Source of the DNA: Erodium maritimum
Taxonomy: Eukaryota; Streptophyta; Magnoliopsida; Geraniales; Geraniaceae
DNA: 64,000 bases
Assembly (NCBI GenBank): GCA_963921825.1
Contig: OY997592.1
Coordinates: forward strand, 23,315,432 to 23,379,431
Direction: 5' to 3'
Below, in pieces: positions 36,125 through 47,795 of the stretch. The notes under the pieces were generated by a model. That model searched no databases, was not told the origin of the DNA, and saw only the letters and a list, made by a program, of their open reading frames with translations. The number at the start of each line of letters is the position of its first letter. Position 1 is the first letter of the stretch. The position numbers were made by a program, and so were the translations under genes.

Positions 36125-39100
36125 TGTGAAGACCGTTTCAAAAAAAAAAATATATATATATAACTATTGGGTCGGACCGGGTCAGACCGGACCCGGCCCA
36201 AGCTGCAGACCCGGCCAGGCAGGACCCGACCCCGACCTGAGCAGGCCGGCCAGCTACCAGCGTCTTGGGCCGTGCGACCCAAATTCCAGCCTGAGGCCCA
36301 ACTCGAGTCAGCCCGGGGTATTTAAACCCCACTCCTCCTCTGAAACCTTAATCCTCCCTCAGCAACGCAGCCGACTCCCTCTTCTCTCTCCCGATCCCGT
36401 ACCCCCTCTGGTTCGTTGTTCCGGCCGCCATCGCCGGCCATCCTTATCCCTCCCCGTCTCTCCCTCCCGAGCTACTGGCGTCACGAGCCACCGACCCCTC
36501 TCCTCTCCGACTTCCTCTTCTCCTTCGTCCAACCACGACGGCCACCTCCCTCTACCCTTCTCCTCACCGTGCGACAGAAACCCCGCCGCCCATCTCTCCT
36601 TCTCCCCGTCCGGTCAAGCTCGCCGGTCGTCCCTCACCAGAGACCTCCCTCTCTCAGATCCGAGCTTCCACCGCCGTCCTCTCCGGCCCTCATCCTCCTT
36701 CCACCGGTTCGTCAGAGCGTCGGCGAGCCACGCCGTCGTCGTGCACGGCCCGAGCCGTGGCAGTTTCGCCGGCGAACTCAGATCCGGGACGGACCCGTTC
36801 GTCTTCGTCCAGATCTGGAACGGGCGAGAGACCCATACGCTCCGCCGTGCTCCGCCGTGCCCCGCCGCCCTTACTTCCCTACGGTGAGCCACCACCGTGA
36901 GTCTCCGGCCGGCTTTATCGCCGTCGAGGGTCGTCGGATTTTCTGACCGAGCCCTCCCTCTCCCTTTCGTTGTATTTTCGACTTATGTTGAATCTGTTAG
37001 TGCGAAAACAAAACTGTGAATCTGGATCTGTTTGGTTGGAATCAAAATCAGGGTTTTTGGAAAGAAAAGTTTGTAAAACGAAAAATCAGATTTAAGGAAA
37101 AAGGGATTTAAGATAAAAAGGAATTAAAATCAATTTAGTTTTAAAAACGGTTTTAAATCGAGGAGTTTGAGAATCTAATTTGTAAACGGGATTTAGGGAC
37201 GGCTGTTCAAAAACCGAACTTAATTCATTTTGGGCTCAAAGGATCGGAACAGAAACAGATTTGAAATAAAAGGGAATTTGATTTGAAACAAAAACCGTTT
37301 TGTTTTGAATAAAGGGTTATTAATCGGAATTGGGAACGAATCTGGAACTCTGGTTAAAATGGACTGCTAACTGGGTTTAAAAAGGGAACAAAAGCGGACC
37401 GTTGAATTGGACCTCGGGATTCGTGCATTGGGACCGTGCCTCGCATGCACCGGTTTCGGTGCTCGGGTACTCAAACCTGATTCGTCGTGACCCCGCTTTT
37501 ATCCCGCTCGAGTTTAAAGGACAACTGTCGGTTTTAAACTGGTTTAATCGTGACCTTTAAATTAACCTGGGAACCGCCTCTAATTATGGCTTTCGTGTTA
37601 TCTTTAGCGTCCGGCTTCGATCTAAGTGAAGCCCGGAGGTAGTGAGCCAGAACGTCAGCAGCTAGGAAGCGTAGCGGGTGTTCTTCGGTTGAGGTAGGGA
37701 AAAGTAGCCGGATCTCGGCCCTGACTAGGGAAAGTTAACAGTAGAATTGCATGTGACACCGGGGCGTCGTGGGTGAAGTAGGTTTATTGAATATTAGAAA
37801 AGCATGATACGGGAACGTAGCGAATATTGGAAATACATGTGACACTTAGTAGTGTCGTAGGAGCAGAGAACTTAGCGTTATTAGAATTACTGGAGGCATA
37901 TGACCATGCCCGGAGGTTGATTGTGAACTTGTTGATATTAGGAGTACTGGAGTCATATGACCATGCCCGGAGGTTGATTGAGAAACTAGTGATCTTAGGA
38001 CTGTTAGAGGCGTTGTTTTGTCGGAGGTTGTTGTGCGTTATTTATTGTTGAGTTTGGGTGGCCTTGAGAGCCCGTGCTATTTATTGTTGAGTTTGGGTGG
38101 CCATGAGAGCCCATGTTTTATTGTTGAGTTTGGGTGGCCTTGAGAGCCCGTGCACTAAGGTTGGTGTCTTTGGTTGGCCTGACCGAGTTAGAGTCTCGGG
38201 GGGTTGCAAGCATTCTTTTGCTGGCTTACGAGTTAGAGTCTCGGTAAGTTGCAAGCGTGTTTTATTGTTGAGTTTTGGGTGGCCATGAGTGCCCGTGGGG
38301 TCGTTGAACCCGTGTCTTTACCTTTGGCGTTTTGGGTGGCCATGAGTGCCCGTGGGGTTGTTGAGCCCGTGTCTTTACCTTTGGTGTCTTGGGAGGACGT
38401 GAGTGCCTGTGGGGCTGTTGAGTCTGTGTCTTACTGTTGGTGTGTCTTGGGAGGTCGTGCGTGCCTGTAGGGCTGTTGAGTCCGAGTTTTACTGTTGGTG
38501 TCTTGGTGGCCATGAGTGCCTGTGAGTGTTGAACCCGTGTTGTTACTGGTCGTTGAGCTTGCTTGTGATTGTGTTTGTGATTGTGATTGTGATTGTGGTT
38601 ACCTGAGGTTGGGGGCCCGCTTCATGAAACGGGGGTCCACGAGCACACGCGTCTGCATGTTCAGACGGGGTAGGGGGCCCGCCCGCCAATAAAGGGGTCC
38701 TGGCCGCGCGTGTGTGGTTTGGGTTTGTGAGCATACTTTGGCTGGCTTACGAGTTAGAGTCTCGGTAAGTTGCAAGCATTCTTTGGCTGGCTTACGAGTT
38801 AGAGTCTCGGTAAGTTGCAAGCATTTTCCGGCTGGCTTACGAGTTAGAGTCTCGGTAAGTTGCAAGCATTCTTGGGTTGGCCTGACCGAGTTAGAGTCTC
38901 GGGAGAGCGTGAGCTTTCTTGGTAGCTGGTTTGCGATCCTTTGTGATCTTTTTTGGTGTGCGATCCTTTGTGATCTTGTTTGGTGTTGCTTACTTTCTTT
39001 TGAGTCCTTGGAAGAGGTCGTCAATGGTTGTGTTGGGTCTACTTTACGTGTCAGGGTGTTGAGTTGGTCGGGGAAGGCAACAGTGGGTGTATGTTCAGTC

Positions 39101-39495
39101 AGAGTACTTGGGTTGGGGATGGTGTTCCCCGGTGTTGAGTTGTTGTTGGTGTTATCTGCTTTGTCTGTTAATTATGCCGTAGTCAGTCTGTTATCCGTGG
39201 TGGTGAGCGAATGCTCACCCCTAGCTGCTTTTCCTACAGGTACTGTTCGTGGGACGGACTAGGTGAGCTCTCGAAGCTTGTGGAGCTAGGAGCGGAGTCC
39301 GGGTTTTGTCTTTTGAGTCTAGTGACGGATACCTTGTACTTTTGGCCACGTGTTGGGACGTATTTTAAGTTGTAAATATTATTTTGTTGAACAATTGGTG
39401 ATTTTAAAGTGATCTATAAAAATGGTTTCTAAAGTGTTTATTATTTTTTAAACGTTCGCGTCCCGAGTTCGGTTTACTGAAATTGGGGCGTGACA
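36125..39495 (+). mobile_element. Chimeric solo LTR (family 1 3' half, unrelated 5' half), nested in Copia B
   Basis: TGTGAAGACCG...GGGGCGTGACA, 3371 bp, perfect TSD AGATA at 36120-36124 and 39496-39500. From GAGGTAGGGAAAAGTAGCCG (37691) to the end it closely follows 29226-31111. Upstream of that I see no similarity to family 1: 36165-36950 is GC-rich, with Pro/Arg/Ser-rich spurious frames on both strands. The donor-like CCCTACG/GTGAGCC at 36884 and the acceptor at 39239 are still in the expected places. Confidence 0.92.
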
Positions 39496-39500
39496 AGATA

Positions 39501-40735
39501 CCAATGAGTCAGCACCGACTCAAGAGCATGGGATGCATATTGAGAAAACTTTTCTTGATGTCTTACAGTTTCCACCAAGGGTTCCAACCTCAAACGTTGA
39601 GGTAAATGATTTGGTTAATGAACCAAATCAGGAACAAGGGCAACAACAGAATCAAGAAGTACAAGAGCCTCCTAGAAGATCAAGTAGAGAACGTCGTGCG
39701 CAAAATAGGATTAATCTATTAGTGTGCGATAATGAGGAAAAACATATTGATGATGACCTTATTATTAAAGATGATCCTAAGTGTTTCCAAGAGGCGATGG
39801 CTATGTCCAGACCATGAAAAATGGCTAGCTTCCATGGGATTCGAAATGGAGTCAATTAAAATCAATAAAGTATGGAATTTAGTTGATGACTCTAAAGACT
39901 TAAAACATATTGGGTATAAATAGGGTTTTAGGAGAAAGATTGGAGCGGAGGGTAAGGTTGAAACCTTTAAAGCCCGTCTGGTTGCTAAGGGGTATAATCA
40001 AAAGGAAGGTATTGATTATGACAAAACGTTCTCCTCTGTAGCAATACTCAAATCTATTCGGATTTTGCTTGCTATTGTTGCATACTATGATTATGAGATT
40101 TGACAAATGGATGTGAAAATGGCTTTCCTTAATGGTGAGCTCAAGGAAGATGTCTATATGACTCAACTTGAAGGTTTCACATTGTCATCTGCTCCTAGTA
40201 AAGTATGTATGCTACAATGATCCATTTATGGAATAAAGAAAGATTCTCATAATTGGAACATTCGTTTTCACACGACAATCGAAAGCTTCGATTTTGTGCG
40301 GTATGAAAAGGAGCCATGTGTGTACAAGAAGGTTAGTGGGTGCGTTATTATTTTCCTAGCGTTGTATGTAGATGACATATTCCTAATAGGAAATGGTGTG
40401 TCAGCCATGCAAGAAACAAAGATTTGGCTATCTGAAAAGTTCTCCGTGATAGATATGGTTGAAGCAACTTATATTCTTGGTATAAAGGTCTATAAAGATA
40501 GATCAAGGAAGTTGTTTGGGATCTCCTTATCTATGTACAGTGATACTATCTTAAGAAAGTATCACATGGATAATTCCAAAAGGGGTCCTTACCTATTGGA
40601 ACTGGAGTTTCTCATTCTAGGGGGATAGGCCTAAGACCCTAGAGGAAAGAGAACGCATGAGTATAACTCCATATGTTAACACAGTGGGAGCTATCATGTA
40701 TACCATGACATGCACGAGACCGGATGTTGCCTTGT
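39501..40735 (+). pseudogene. Copia B reverse transcriptase remnant
   Basis: Starts with the connector rich in Gln/Glu (EPNQEQGQQQNQEVQEPPRRSS, about 39610-39690), then reverse transcriptase: KARLVAKGYNQKEGIDYDKTF at about 39970, the motif-A region [13 protein letters not shown] (first catalytic Asp), then LALYVDDIFLIGN at about 40350-40395 with the YVDD catalytic pair intact. In-frame stops sit at about 39919 (TAG) and 40101 (TGA), a stop replaces a residue at 40218, and a frame change occurs near 39815. The 110-codon frame at 40296-40628 is the longest intact piece. It ends at TRPDVA-, split by the solo LTR at 40733. Confidence 0.9.
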
Positions 40736-42397
40736 TAGTCTTAGTGCCCGTAGTTCAATCATAAATGTCCAAATGTATATATCATCATTATCAATAAGAT
40801 TAAAGCGGCTTTATATTACTTATGTGTTGGAGTAATATATCGATGTGTTTTCTGATCTATGCCCACCATGCGAATAGAACCATAGATCGAGATGGACCAC
40901 ACTCGATGGGCCCCTAGTCAATAAAGCTTCACTAGAAGCGACTAGTATGAAAGGTAGCTCTTCATGGCTTATTTTCTGTTAGTCATTGGAATGAGATTCC
41001 GGAGTATGATCATAGATATCATGTGGGACATGATATTGGACGACCCGCCCTGAATATGTGTCATAGATTGAGTCATGAACATATTCAGTGTCGTAGCTTG
41101 TCATGTATCCTTAGACCAAGGAGTCTTTGTGATCGATATGCAGTCAACAACTAAGTTTTACCTGAGCCTAACGTTGTCCGTAACAGAGCTTCCATAACGG
41201 CCATGATTGGCTTAGGGACGGGCTGCATGAGTGACACGAAAGACGGTTAAGGGATTTATCCCTCATACTGAGGTATGGGAAAGATATCGGTTCTCGGCCG
41301 CTTAATCGAGAGTGACTGAAAGAATAGCATGGCCATGCACATGATATTGGGTATCATATATTCAGTCATCTCACATATCATGGAACAGTGATTGAGAATA
41401 ATAAGGATGACGGCTCTATGCCTTATCTCAATTAGGATATCGGAGATAAAATGATAATGACAGGGACGACGGAAAGGTTAGAATCGATTGGTTCGATGCG
41501 CTATGTAGTGTCAGGCAATATTAAAGTCTCGTTAGTTGCCACTTATATAGGATCAAGTAAAATGGGATTTTACGTTGATCTATCGACATGCATAAACCTA
41601 AGGGTCACATCGAAGGATGAAACTCATTGACACATTTATGGAGAATGGCCAAAAGAGTGTTGTCTCGGGACATGACCAAAACTAGGTTTTGGGTCATGTG
41701 CCCGTAAGTGAATAGGACATTACGGATGAAGACAAGGCTTGGAGTCTTGGGATTGATCGCGTCGGATAATGTTGGAAATTTCCGGTATGGAAGGCTTGGA
41801 GGCGATGAGCACGTCACGTGACCTCGTTGGGAATGGCCATGGGCCATTTTCCAAGAGGCCCATAAAAGGCCCATGCAACCAATGCCCATTGAACTAATTA
41901 ATAAAGTCTTGATTAATTAGTACTAAGTAAGCAAGACAAGGATTAAGGTGTTTGTGATTCACCACCTAACCCATCTTATCTTGCCATACTTAGCACCATA
42001 CTTGTCTTACTTCACACCATGCTTCACACCTTACTTGTCCTTGATGATTGTTGATGGTTTAAGTCATCATTTTCCTACAACAAATCACAAGACAAGAAGA
42101 AAAACACAACTTCTCTCCCTTTCACCCTACAATTTCGGCTTTGGCATTTTTCCTCCCTCTTGTTTTGTTCTTGAGTCATCTAAAGAAGAACTACGTGGCT
42201 TTGATTCCAATTGGATACGTAGGCATCTTGGAGACTCAAGTCGATCATCGTTTCTTTGGTGTTCTTGAACGAATTGGTAAGGAGACATCCATATTGTTTA
42301 TTCTCTTGTGTATCTAATATTTGGTAGTGTTCTATGGCCTGGTCTCGAGTTATTTCCGCTGCGAGTATGTGTTCATACCCTCCATCGAGACCCAACA
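40733..42397 (+). mobile_element. Solo LTR of the Copia A family inside Copia B
   Basis: Starts TGTTAGTCTTAGTGCCCGTA and ends CATCGAGACCCAACA, the reverse-orientation match of the Copia A LTR ends; 1665 bp. It splits the codons of the TRPDVAYTLGVATRYQ stretch of Copia B. The right flank is GCCTA and the left is GCCT with the last base lost or changed, so the TSD is 4-5 bp. It shows that this family transposed after Copia B arrived in an older Copia A copy. Confidence 0.9.
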
Positions 42398-42960
42398 GCC
42401 TATACGCTAGGAGTAGCAACTAGGTACCAAGGGAATCCGGGTGAGGCACATTGGAAAGTTCTCATAGATATTCTTAAGTTCTTGAGAAGAACTAAAAACC
42501 AATTCCTCATATATGGAGATAATGAGCTTAAATTGTTAGGCCATATTGATGTAAGTTTTTCCATCAGATTAGGACGATAGAAAATCTACCTCTGTTATGG
42601 TTTTACCTTAAATGGTGGGGCAATTTGTTAGAAGAGTTCCAAACAAGCTACCGTAGCTAATTCAGTAACCAAAGCAGAATACATAGCTGTATGTGATGCT
42701 GCTGAGGAAGGTGTATGGATAAAGAAGTTCTTAACTGAGCTTGGTGTGGTTCCTTCAGTAAAGGAAAGTGTTCCTTTATTATGTGACAATACGACCGTTA
42801 TTGCACAAGCCAAGGAGCCAAGAGCACACCAGAAATCCAAACACGTTCTTCGGAGGTTTCTTCTGATTATAGAAATAATTGAACGTGGAGACGTTCAAAT
42901 TTTGAAGTTAGAAGAAAAGGAAAAGGATGCAGGTCATTTCACTAAGGTGCTTGGTTCATA
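42398..42960 (+). pseudogene. Copia B RNase H remnant
   Basis: Continues the pol frame after the solo LTR: YTLGVATRYQGNPG, HWKVLIDILKFLRRTKN, then after frame breaks near 42575-42640 the C-terminal part NSVTKAEYIAVCDAAEEGVWIK, VPLLCDNTTVIAQAKEPRAH and KHVLRRFLLIIEIIERGDV, stopping at 42961. The TKAEY Glu and the CDNT Asp of the RNase H site are present. The frame break makes it non-functional. Confidence 0.88.
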
Positions 42961-44117
42961 GGAGTTTGACAAGCACAAGTGGAATATAGTATTGAAATTC
43001 ATGAATGTTTGGCTCCAGTCAAATGTTAACTTTCATGAAACATTTTTTAGCACATTTCATATCGTGTTTTTCTTATTAGTGGTGACTAATATAATGGCTT
43101 TTATTGTGATCATATATGAATGTTTATTGACATTGGATATGATAAGTCCTTGACTAAACTGATATACTTGTCATCATAATAAGGATTATGATAATGAGAG
43201 TCAAGTATTATAGAGTTTGATCTAAATGTGTTCTTGGTCGTAGGATCATCCTACTGGGACTAAGGTGATCCGGATAGAGCAATATATGTATAATTGTACT
43301 CATTAGATGAGTATTAATGGATCTCATTCATTAAGTTATAATATAGATGATGCATATAGTGGATATGATCATTGGACTGACCAAAAGTGAGATTTCCAAA
43401 TGGTTGATTTTACCTATACTGTCAATGTGGAAATTTTCTTAAGGAGAAAATGTATATTGTTTTGTCCGTTGACATGAGATCACCATAGTGATTAATAGAA
43501 TGCTTGTTATACTTTGATATCGGACACCTAGTGTGTAAAAATGCTAGTTGAAAGGTTATTGGGTATAATTGAGTACCTATATAATCAGTGGTGAGTCAAG
43601 AGGGAATCTATCAACTCAAGGTAATGAGTTTGAACTCTATGTTGTTATGAATCTTATGGTTGAAAGATCATTCGCCAAGGCAGAAGAATGATTTAAGAAA
43701 GGAGTTTCTTAAAGTCATTCTACAACCAGTAACGATCAACATGAAACATATTGGTTATCTATTAGGGTTTGACAGTCAAACCATACCCTAGGATAATCCG
43801 GAGTTGGAAAGATGGAAGGAAAACAATTCATTATCCTTAACCAGGTTCGTCTTTATTGGATATTTATATTCACGTTATCCGGTCGTCGAGGAGTGTTGTT
43901 AGACGCCAACCTCGATTAGTAGTTAATGAGATTGAGTACAACCGGTTTAGCGTTGAACCTATGTGGTCACACACTTACGAGTGACGTTTGATGTTTAAGA
44001 TCATTTAATTTATTATGAGATAATTTATTGAAATGATCTAGATGGCATGTTTGTTATATTTTCTGCTAACACAGAAATATAATAAATATTGGAGTTCTTG
44101 ACTGATTGGATCTAGGT
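42961..44117 (+). other. Copia B 3' untranslated region
   Basis: AT-rich sequence between the pol stop and the polypurine tract, about 1.15 kb, with no open frame of note. Long 3' non-coding stretches are not unusual in plant Copia elements. Confidence 0.6.
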
Positions 44118-44129
44118 CAAGTGGGAGAT
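44118..44129 (+). promoter_or_regulatory. Copia B polypurine tract
   Basis: CAAGTGGGAGAT immediately before the 3' LTR; same core as in Copia A. Confidence 0.88.
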
Positions 44130-44512
44130 TGTTGGGTTATGCCCTAGGCCAATCGGGTTTAAGCCCAATTGAGTCTTGGACCCAATATAGTTAATAGAAT
44201 ATTAAGAGAAAATTAGGTTTAGAAAAAGATGATTCATCTTATTCTCTCTAAGCCTCCTTTTTCTCTTCTCTCCAAAACACAAAATTGAAGAATCGTTCTT
44301 CGTCTCCATAGCCATCTCAAAGGTTGAAAGCATCATAACGTCATCCGGTGTGGATACACTAGAGGCTTCGTACTTTCGGAGCTATATCAGATTTATTCTA
44401 CATATCAAGTAAGTATGTCTTTTAATTTTATCATTGATTATAATGCAAATAGATCGTTTTTGGATCGAATCCTTTTATTCTGCTGCGAACATATGATGTT
44501 TATCGATCTTCA
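44130..44512 (+). repeat. Copia B 3' LTR
   Basis: 383 bp, collinear with the 5' LTR with about 13 substitutions and two single-base indels; ends CTTCA before TSD GTCAT. Confidence 0.95.
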
Positions 44513-44517
44513 GTCAT

Positions 44518-44845
44518 GACGGTTCCAAACTCGTCATAACTAACAAAACGGTTTAGCCTTGGCATATCAATCATCCAATGGTCTTTCTTGGCCTACCTCC
44601 GTCCAACGGAGCCCCGTTCGGTCCCGGTTTCGGCTCCTCAAGAGTCCCCTCCCGAGACCCGAAAAATAAAAAAAAATCAATTTTTCCAGATTTGAAATAA
44701 TTTTCAAAAATTCATTTTACATGCATTAAATCCATAAACAAGAATTTAAAACATTTTATAAAACAATTTGGCAAATTAACATGTCACAACCGAAACTTTC
44801 AACACCGTCTTGTGAATCCCGAAGGTAGCACGACTTTGATACCAT
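44518..44845 (-). promoter_or_regulatory. Copia A leader and primer binding site
   Basis: The minus strand reads TGGTATCAAAGTCGTG (44829-44844) directly inside the 5' LTR, an initiator-Met-like primer site (TGGTATCA core) with changes after position 8. The rest is non-coding leader that continues into 31712-32608 once Copia B is removed. Confidence 0.75.
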
Positions 44846-44922
44846 TGTTGGGTCTCGAGGTAGGGTTGGAGATGAACCAACTCGCAGCAGAAAATCAATG
44901 AAAACAAAGAGACGATTATAAC

Positions 44923-47795
44923 TGTAAGAACCGCTCCCGGTCAACGCCAGTCAAATCTGCGAAAAACGGTAAAATTTAAAAAATTTGGAAGGACACTTAA
45001 ATAAACCTAAATTTGTCCCCGAGGGTCACACCGGACTTAAGTTGACCCCGATATCGACCAAAGTGAGTTCCGGGGGACTCAGGGCAACTTTCTGACCAAT
45101 TTGGGAAATGTTGACTTTTCGCTGGAAAAGTCAACCGAGCGACGTTTTGGTCCATTCGAGGTCCGTTTTGGATCCAAAAAGCTTAGCCGTCGTCACAGCG
45201 GTCTTAGTTGATCCGTTTCCTTGTAGCCCGTGAAGTTTCGTAATTTCTTGGAAAAAGTGCACTTTTGGGGCCCGAGACGGCCGAATTTCGCGAATCTGAC
45301 TGAAAAATATCTACAAGATATTTTCCAAAAGGGATGGGACCCACTTGCCACATGTCACCAATGTGGTGGTGTTAGGTTTATTGGACAAAACAAAAGAAGA
45401 CTACTTGGTGTTAGTTTTGTAAATATGGTAAAGTTGTTATTTTTTTAAACAAAATAAAAGGCAACCAAATGAGGTGTTCGGCCATAACACCAAAAAAAGA
45501 GAAGAATTTAGAGAGAGAAAGTGGAGAGAAGAAAGAGAAGGAGAAAAGAAAAAAGAGAAGGAATGGTTGGAGTTTTGTGATTTCCCGATGATCCAACCGG
45601 TGGATCGTCTCAACGGTTGAAGAATCGAGCTCCCGTCGTCATTCCCTACGGTGAGAACCTAACCGATTTTCATTTTGGAACGTTTGAATTTTAGGGTTTG
45701 AGTTTAAATGGTTTGATTAAGGTTGGGTTGAGGTTTGGGGTTCGTTAGGAACGTTTTGGGGCTAAAAGAAATGTTTTTCGTTGTGGCCGTGTGGGGCCCA
45801 CGTTTTCGGGCCTCGGGTTTTTCGTGTTCGGGTGGTTTAGGACGATCCCCAAGTCGTTAATTCACACCCGGAACGAATTTTGGAATTAAATTGTGAAAGT
45901 TGGAATTTCGGGTTTAGAAACTTTAAACGCAAATTAAATGACTCGGAAGTCGGAAATTGATTCCGTCGAGTGCATAAAACCCTTGAATTATTCTAAGACC
46001 GTAGAAACGAAAACGGGAATTTTCGGAGCCCCGGAAGGGCGTTTCCAAAACCCGGGCAGATTCGCCATGTCGGGCGAATCGGGCTTTTCCGGGTCCATTA
46101 TCGACAATGTCGAGTAATTGGGAAGTTTGGGAGTGATCGACATTGTCGGGGTTACTTTTGGGCGTCAAGTTTATTAAATTCAAGTTTATGTCTGCGAACT
46201 TAAAAGTATTTAAATTGTGTTCTTATTAGATCGTGCTGCAGACCGAGGAAAGGGAAAGCTAGGCGAGTGATCGAGATCACGTCGGAGCTTGTTAGTGCGC
46301 TTTTGGAGAAAGCATACGAGGTAGGAAAAAGTAGTCGGATCTCGGCCCTGATTAGGGAAAGTTAACAGTAGAATTGCATGTGACACCGGGGTGTCGTAGG
46401 TTAAGTAGGTTTATCGAATATTAGGAAGGCAGGTGACACCGGGTAGTGTCGCATGATACGGGAACGTAGCGAACATTAGAAATGCATGTGACACTTAGTA
46501 GTGTCGTAGGAGCAGTGAACTTATCGATATTAGAATTACTGGAGGCATATGACCATGCCCGGAGGTTGATTGTTTAGTTTATGTCTTGAGTGGCCATGAG
46601 AGCCCGTGTTTTACTGTTGGAGTCTTGGGTGGCCATGAGAGCCCGTACTTTACTGGTTGTGTCTTGGGTGGCCATGAGAGCCCGTGTTTTACTGTTGGAG
46701 TCTTGGGTGGCCATGAGAGCCCGTACTTTACTGGTTGTGTCTTGGGTGGCAATGGGAGCCCGTGTTTTACTATTGGAGTCTTGGGTGGCCATGAGTGCCC
46801 GTGGTGTTGTTGAGCCCGTGAGTTACTGTTGGTGTGTCTTGGGTGGCCATGAGTGACCGTGGGGGTTGTTGAACCCGTGTTTTACCGTTGGTGTTTTGGG
46901 TGGTCGTGAGTGCCCGTGGGGTTGTTGAGCCCGAGTCTTGACTGTTGGTGTGTCTTGGGTGGCCATGAGTGCCTGTGGAGTGTTGGACATGTGTTGTTGT
47001 TGTTTGTTGAACTTTGGATGTGATTGTGATTGTGGTTACCTTAGGTTGGCGGCCCGCTTCATGAAACGAGGGTCCTCGAGCGCACGCGTCTGCATGTTCA
47101 GACGGGGTAGGGGGCCCGCCCGTGAGGAAAGGGGTCCTGGCCGCGCGTGCGTGGTTTGGGGGTGACAGGTCGACAACCTGATCCGACTTTGTGTCGGGAA
47201 AAGTGCGACAGGTCGACCGCCTGGCCTGACAGGGATCGATAAAGGGCGTGAGGGAGGTTACTAAGCAGCTGGAGTGTGATCCTTTGTGATCTTGTTTGGT
47301 GTGCGATCCTTTATGATCTTGGGTGTTTCGTGGTTGTCTGTCGTGTCATTTGAGGAAGTCGTCAATCGTTGTGTCGGGTCTACATTACGTGTCCAAGTGT
47401 TGAGTCGGTTGAGGAAGGTAAATGTTGAGTGTGTTAGTCGGGTTGTTGTTGGTGTTACCGGCATTGTCTGCTAAGTATGTTGTAGTCAGTCTGTTATCCG
47501 TGGTGGTGAGCGAACGCTCACCCCTAGCTGTTTTTCCTACAGGCATTGGTCGCAGATTGGACTAGGTGAGCTTCCGAAGCTTGAAGAGCTGGGAGCGGGA
47601 GTCCGGGTTTACTTTTGAGTCTAGCGACGTACACTTGTATTTTGTCCGTTGTGGGACGTACTTTTGAGTTGTAAACTATTCTTTTGATGAACTAATTGGT
47701 GGTTTTAAAGTGATTCATTTAAAAGGTTACAAAATGTTTTATTGTTTTAAACGTTCGCGTCCCGAGTTCGGTTTTACTGAAATTGGGGCGTGACA
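44923..47795 (+). mobile_element. Solo LTR family 1 inside the Copia A 5' LTR
   Basis: TGTAAGAACCGCTCC...GGGGCGTGACA, 2873 bp, perfect TSD ATAAC at 44918-44922 and 47796-47800. Putative intron 45651-47542 (CCCTACG/GTGAGA ... TTTTTCCTACAG/GC) with GGTGAGCGAACGCTCACC at 47503-47520. A 38-40 bp GGCCATGAGAGCCCG minisatellite occupies 46580-46850. The TTAGAGT hairpin repeats seen in sister copies are largely absent here; 47165-47250 instead has GACAGGTCGAC repeats. Confidence 0.93.
46580..46990. repeat. Minisatellite of GGCCATGAGAGCCCG units in the LTR
   Basis: GTGGCCATGAGAGCCCGT recurs at 46590-46790 with alternating fillers TTTTACTGTTGGAGTCTTGG and ACTTTACTGGTTGTGTCTTGG, a higher-order pair of about 78 bp. 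It then passes into 57-bp-type units with GGGGTTGTTGA(A/G)CCCG. Open frames on both strands here are repeat artefacts. Confidence 0.85.

Larger units (their letters stand above)
32614..44512 (+). mobile_element. Copia B: Copia LTR retrotransposon nested in Copia A
   Basis: TGTTGGGTTATGCCC...CTTCA with a perfect TSD GTCAT at 32609-32613 and 44513-44517. Plus-strand order: 5' LTR, primer site, repeat-rich leader, gag remnant, integrase, [solo LTR 36125-39495], reverse transcriptase, [solo LTR 40733-42397], RNase H, polypurine tract, 3' LTR. Without insertions it is about 6.9 kb. The two LTRs differ by roughly 13 substitutions and 2 single-base indels over about 383 bp, counted by eye. Protease and the start of integrase are missing, and several stops interrupt pol. 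Confidence 0.95.

Noticed and set aside
36126..36946. Long overlapping frames (253 and 176 codons plus strand, 93 minus)
   Set aside because: GC-rich low-complexity Pro/Ser/Arg sequence in the 5' half of a solo LTR, open in several phases at once; no recognised protein.
38714..39262. 182-codon frame with repeated RVRVSVSCKHS
   Set aside because: Translation of the 47-bp hairpin repeats and the LTR 3' part; similar frames appear and vanish in sister copies.
41948..42268. 106-codon plus-strand frame next to Copia B RNase H
   Set aside because: Falls within the Copia A-family solo LTR; the equivalent place in the other two LTRs has no matching open frame.
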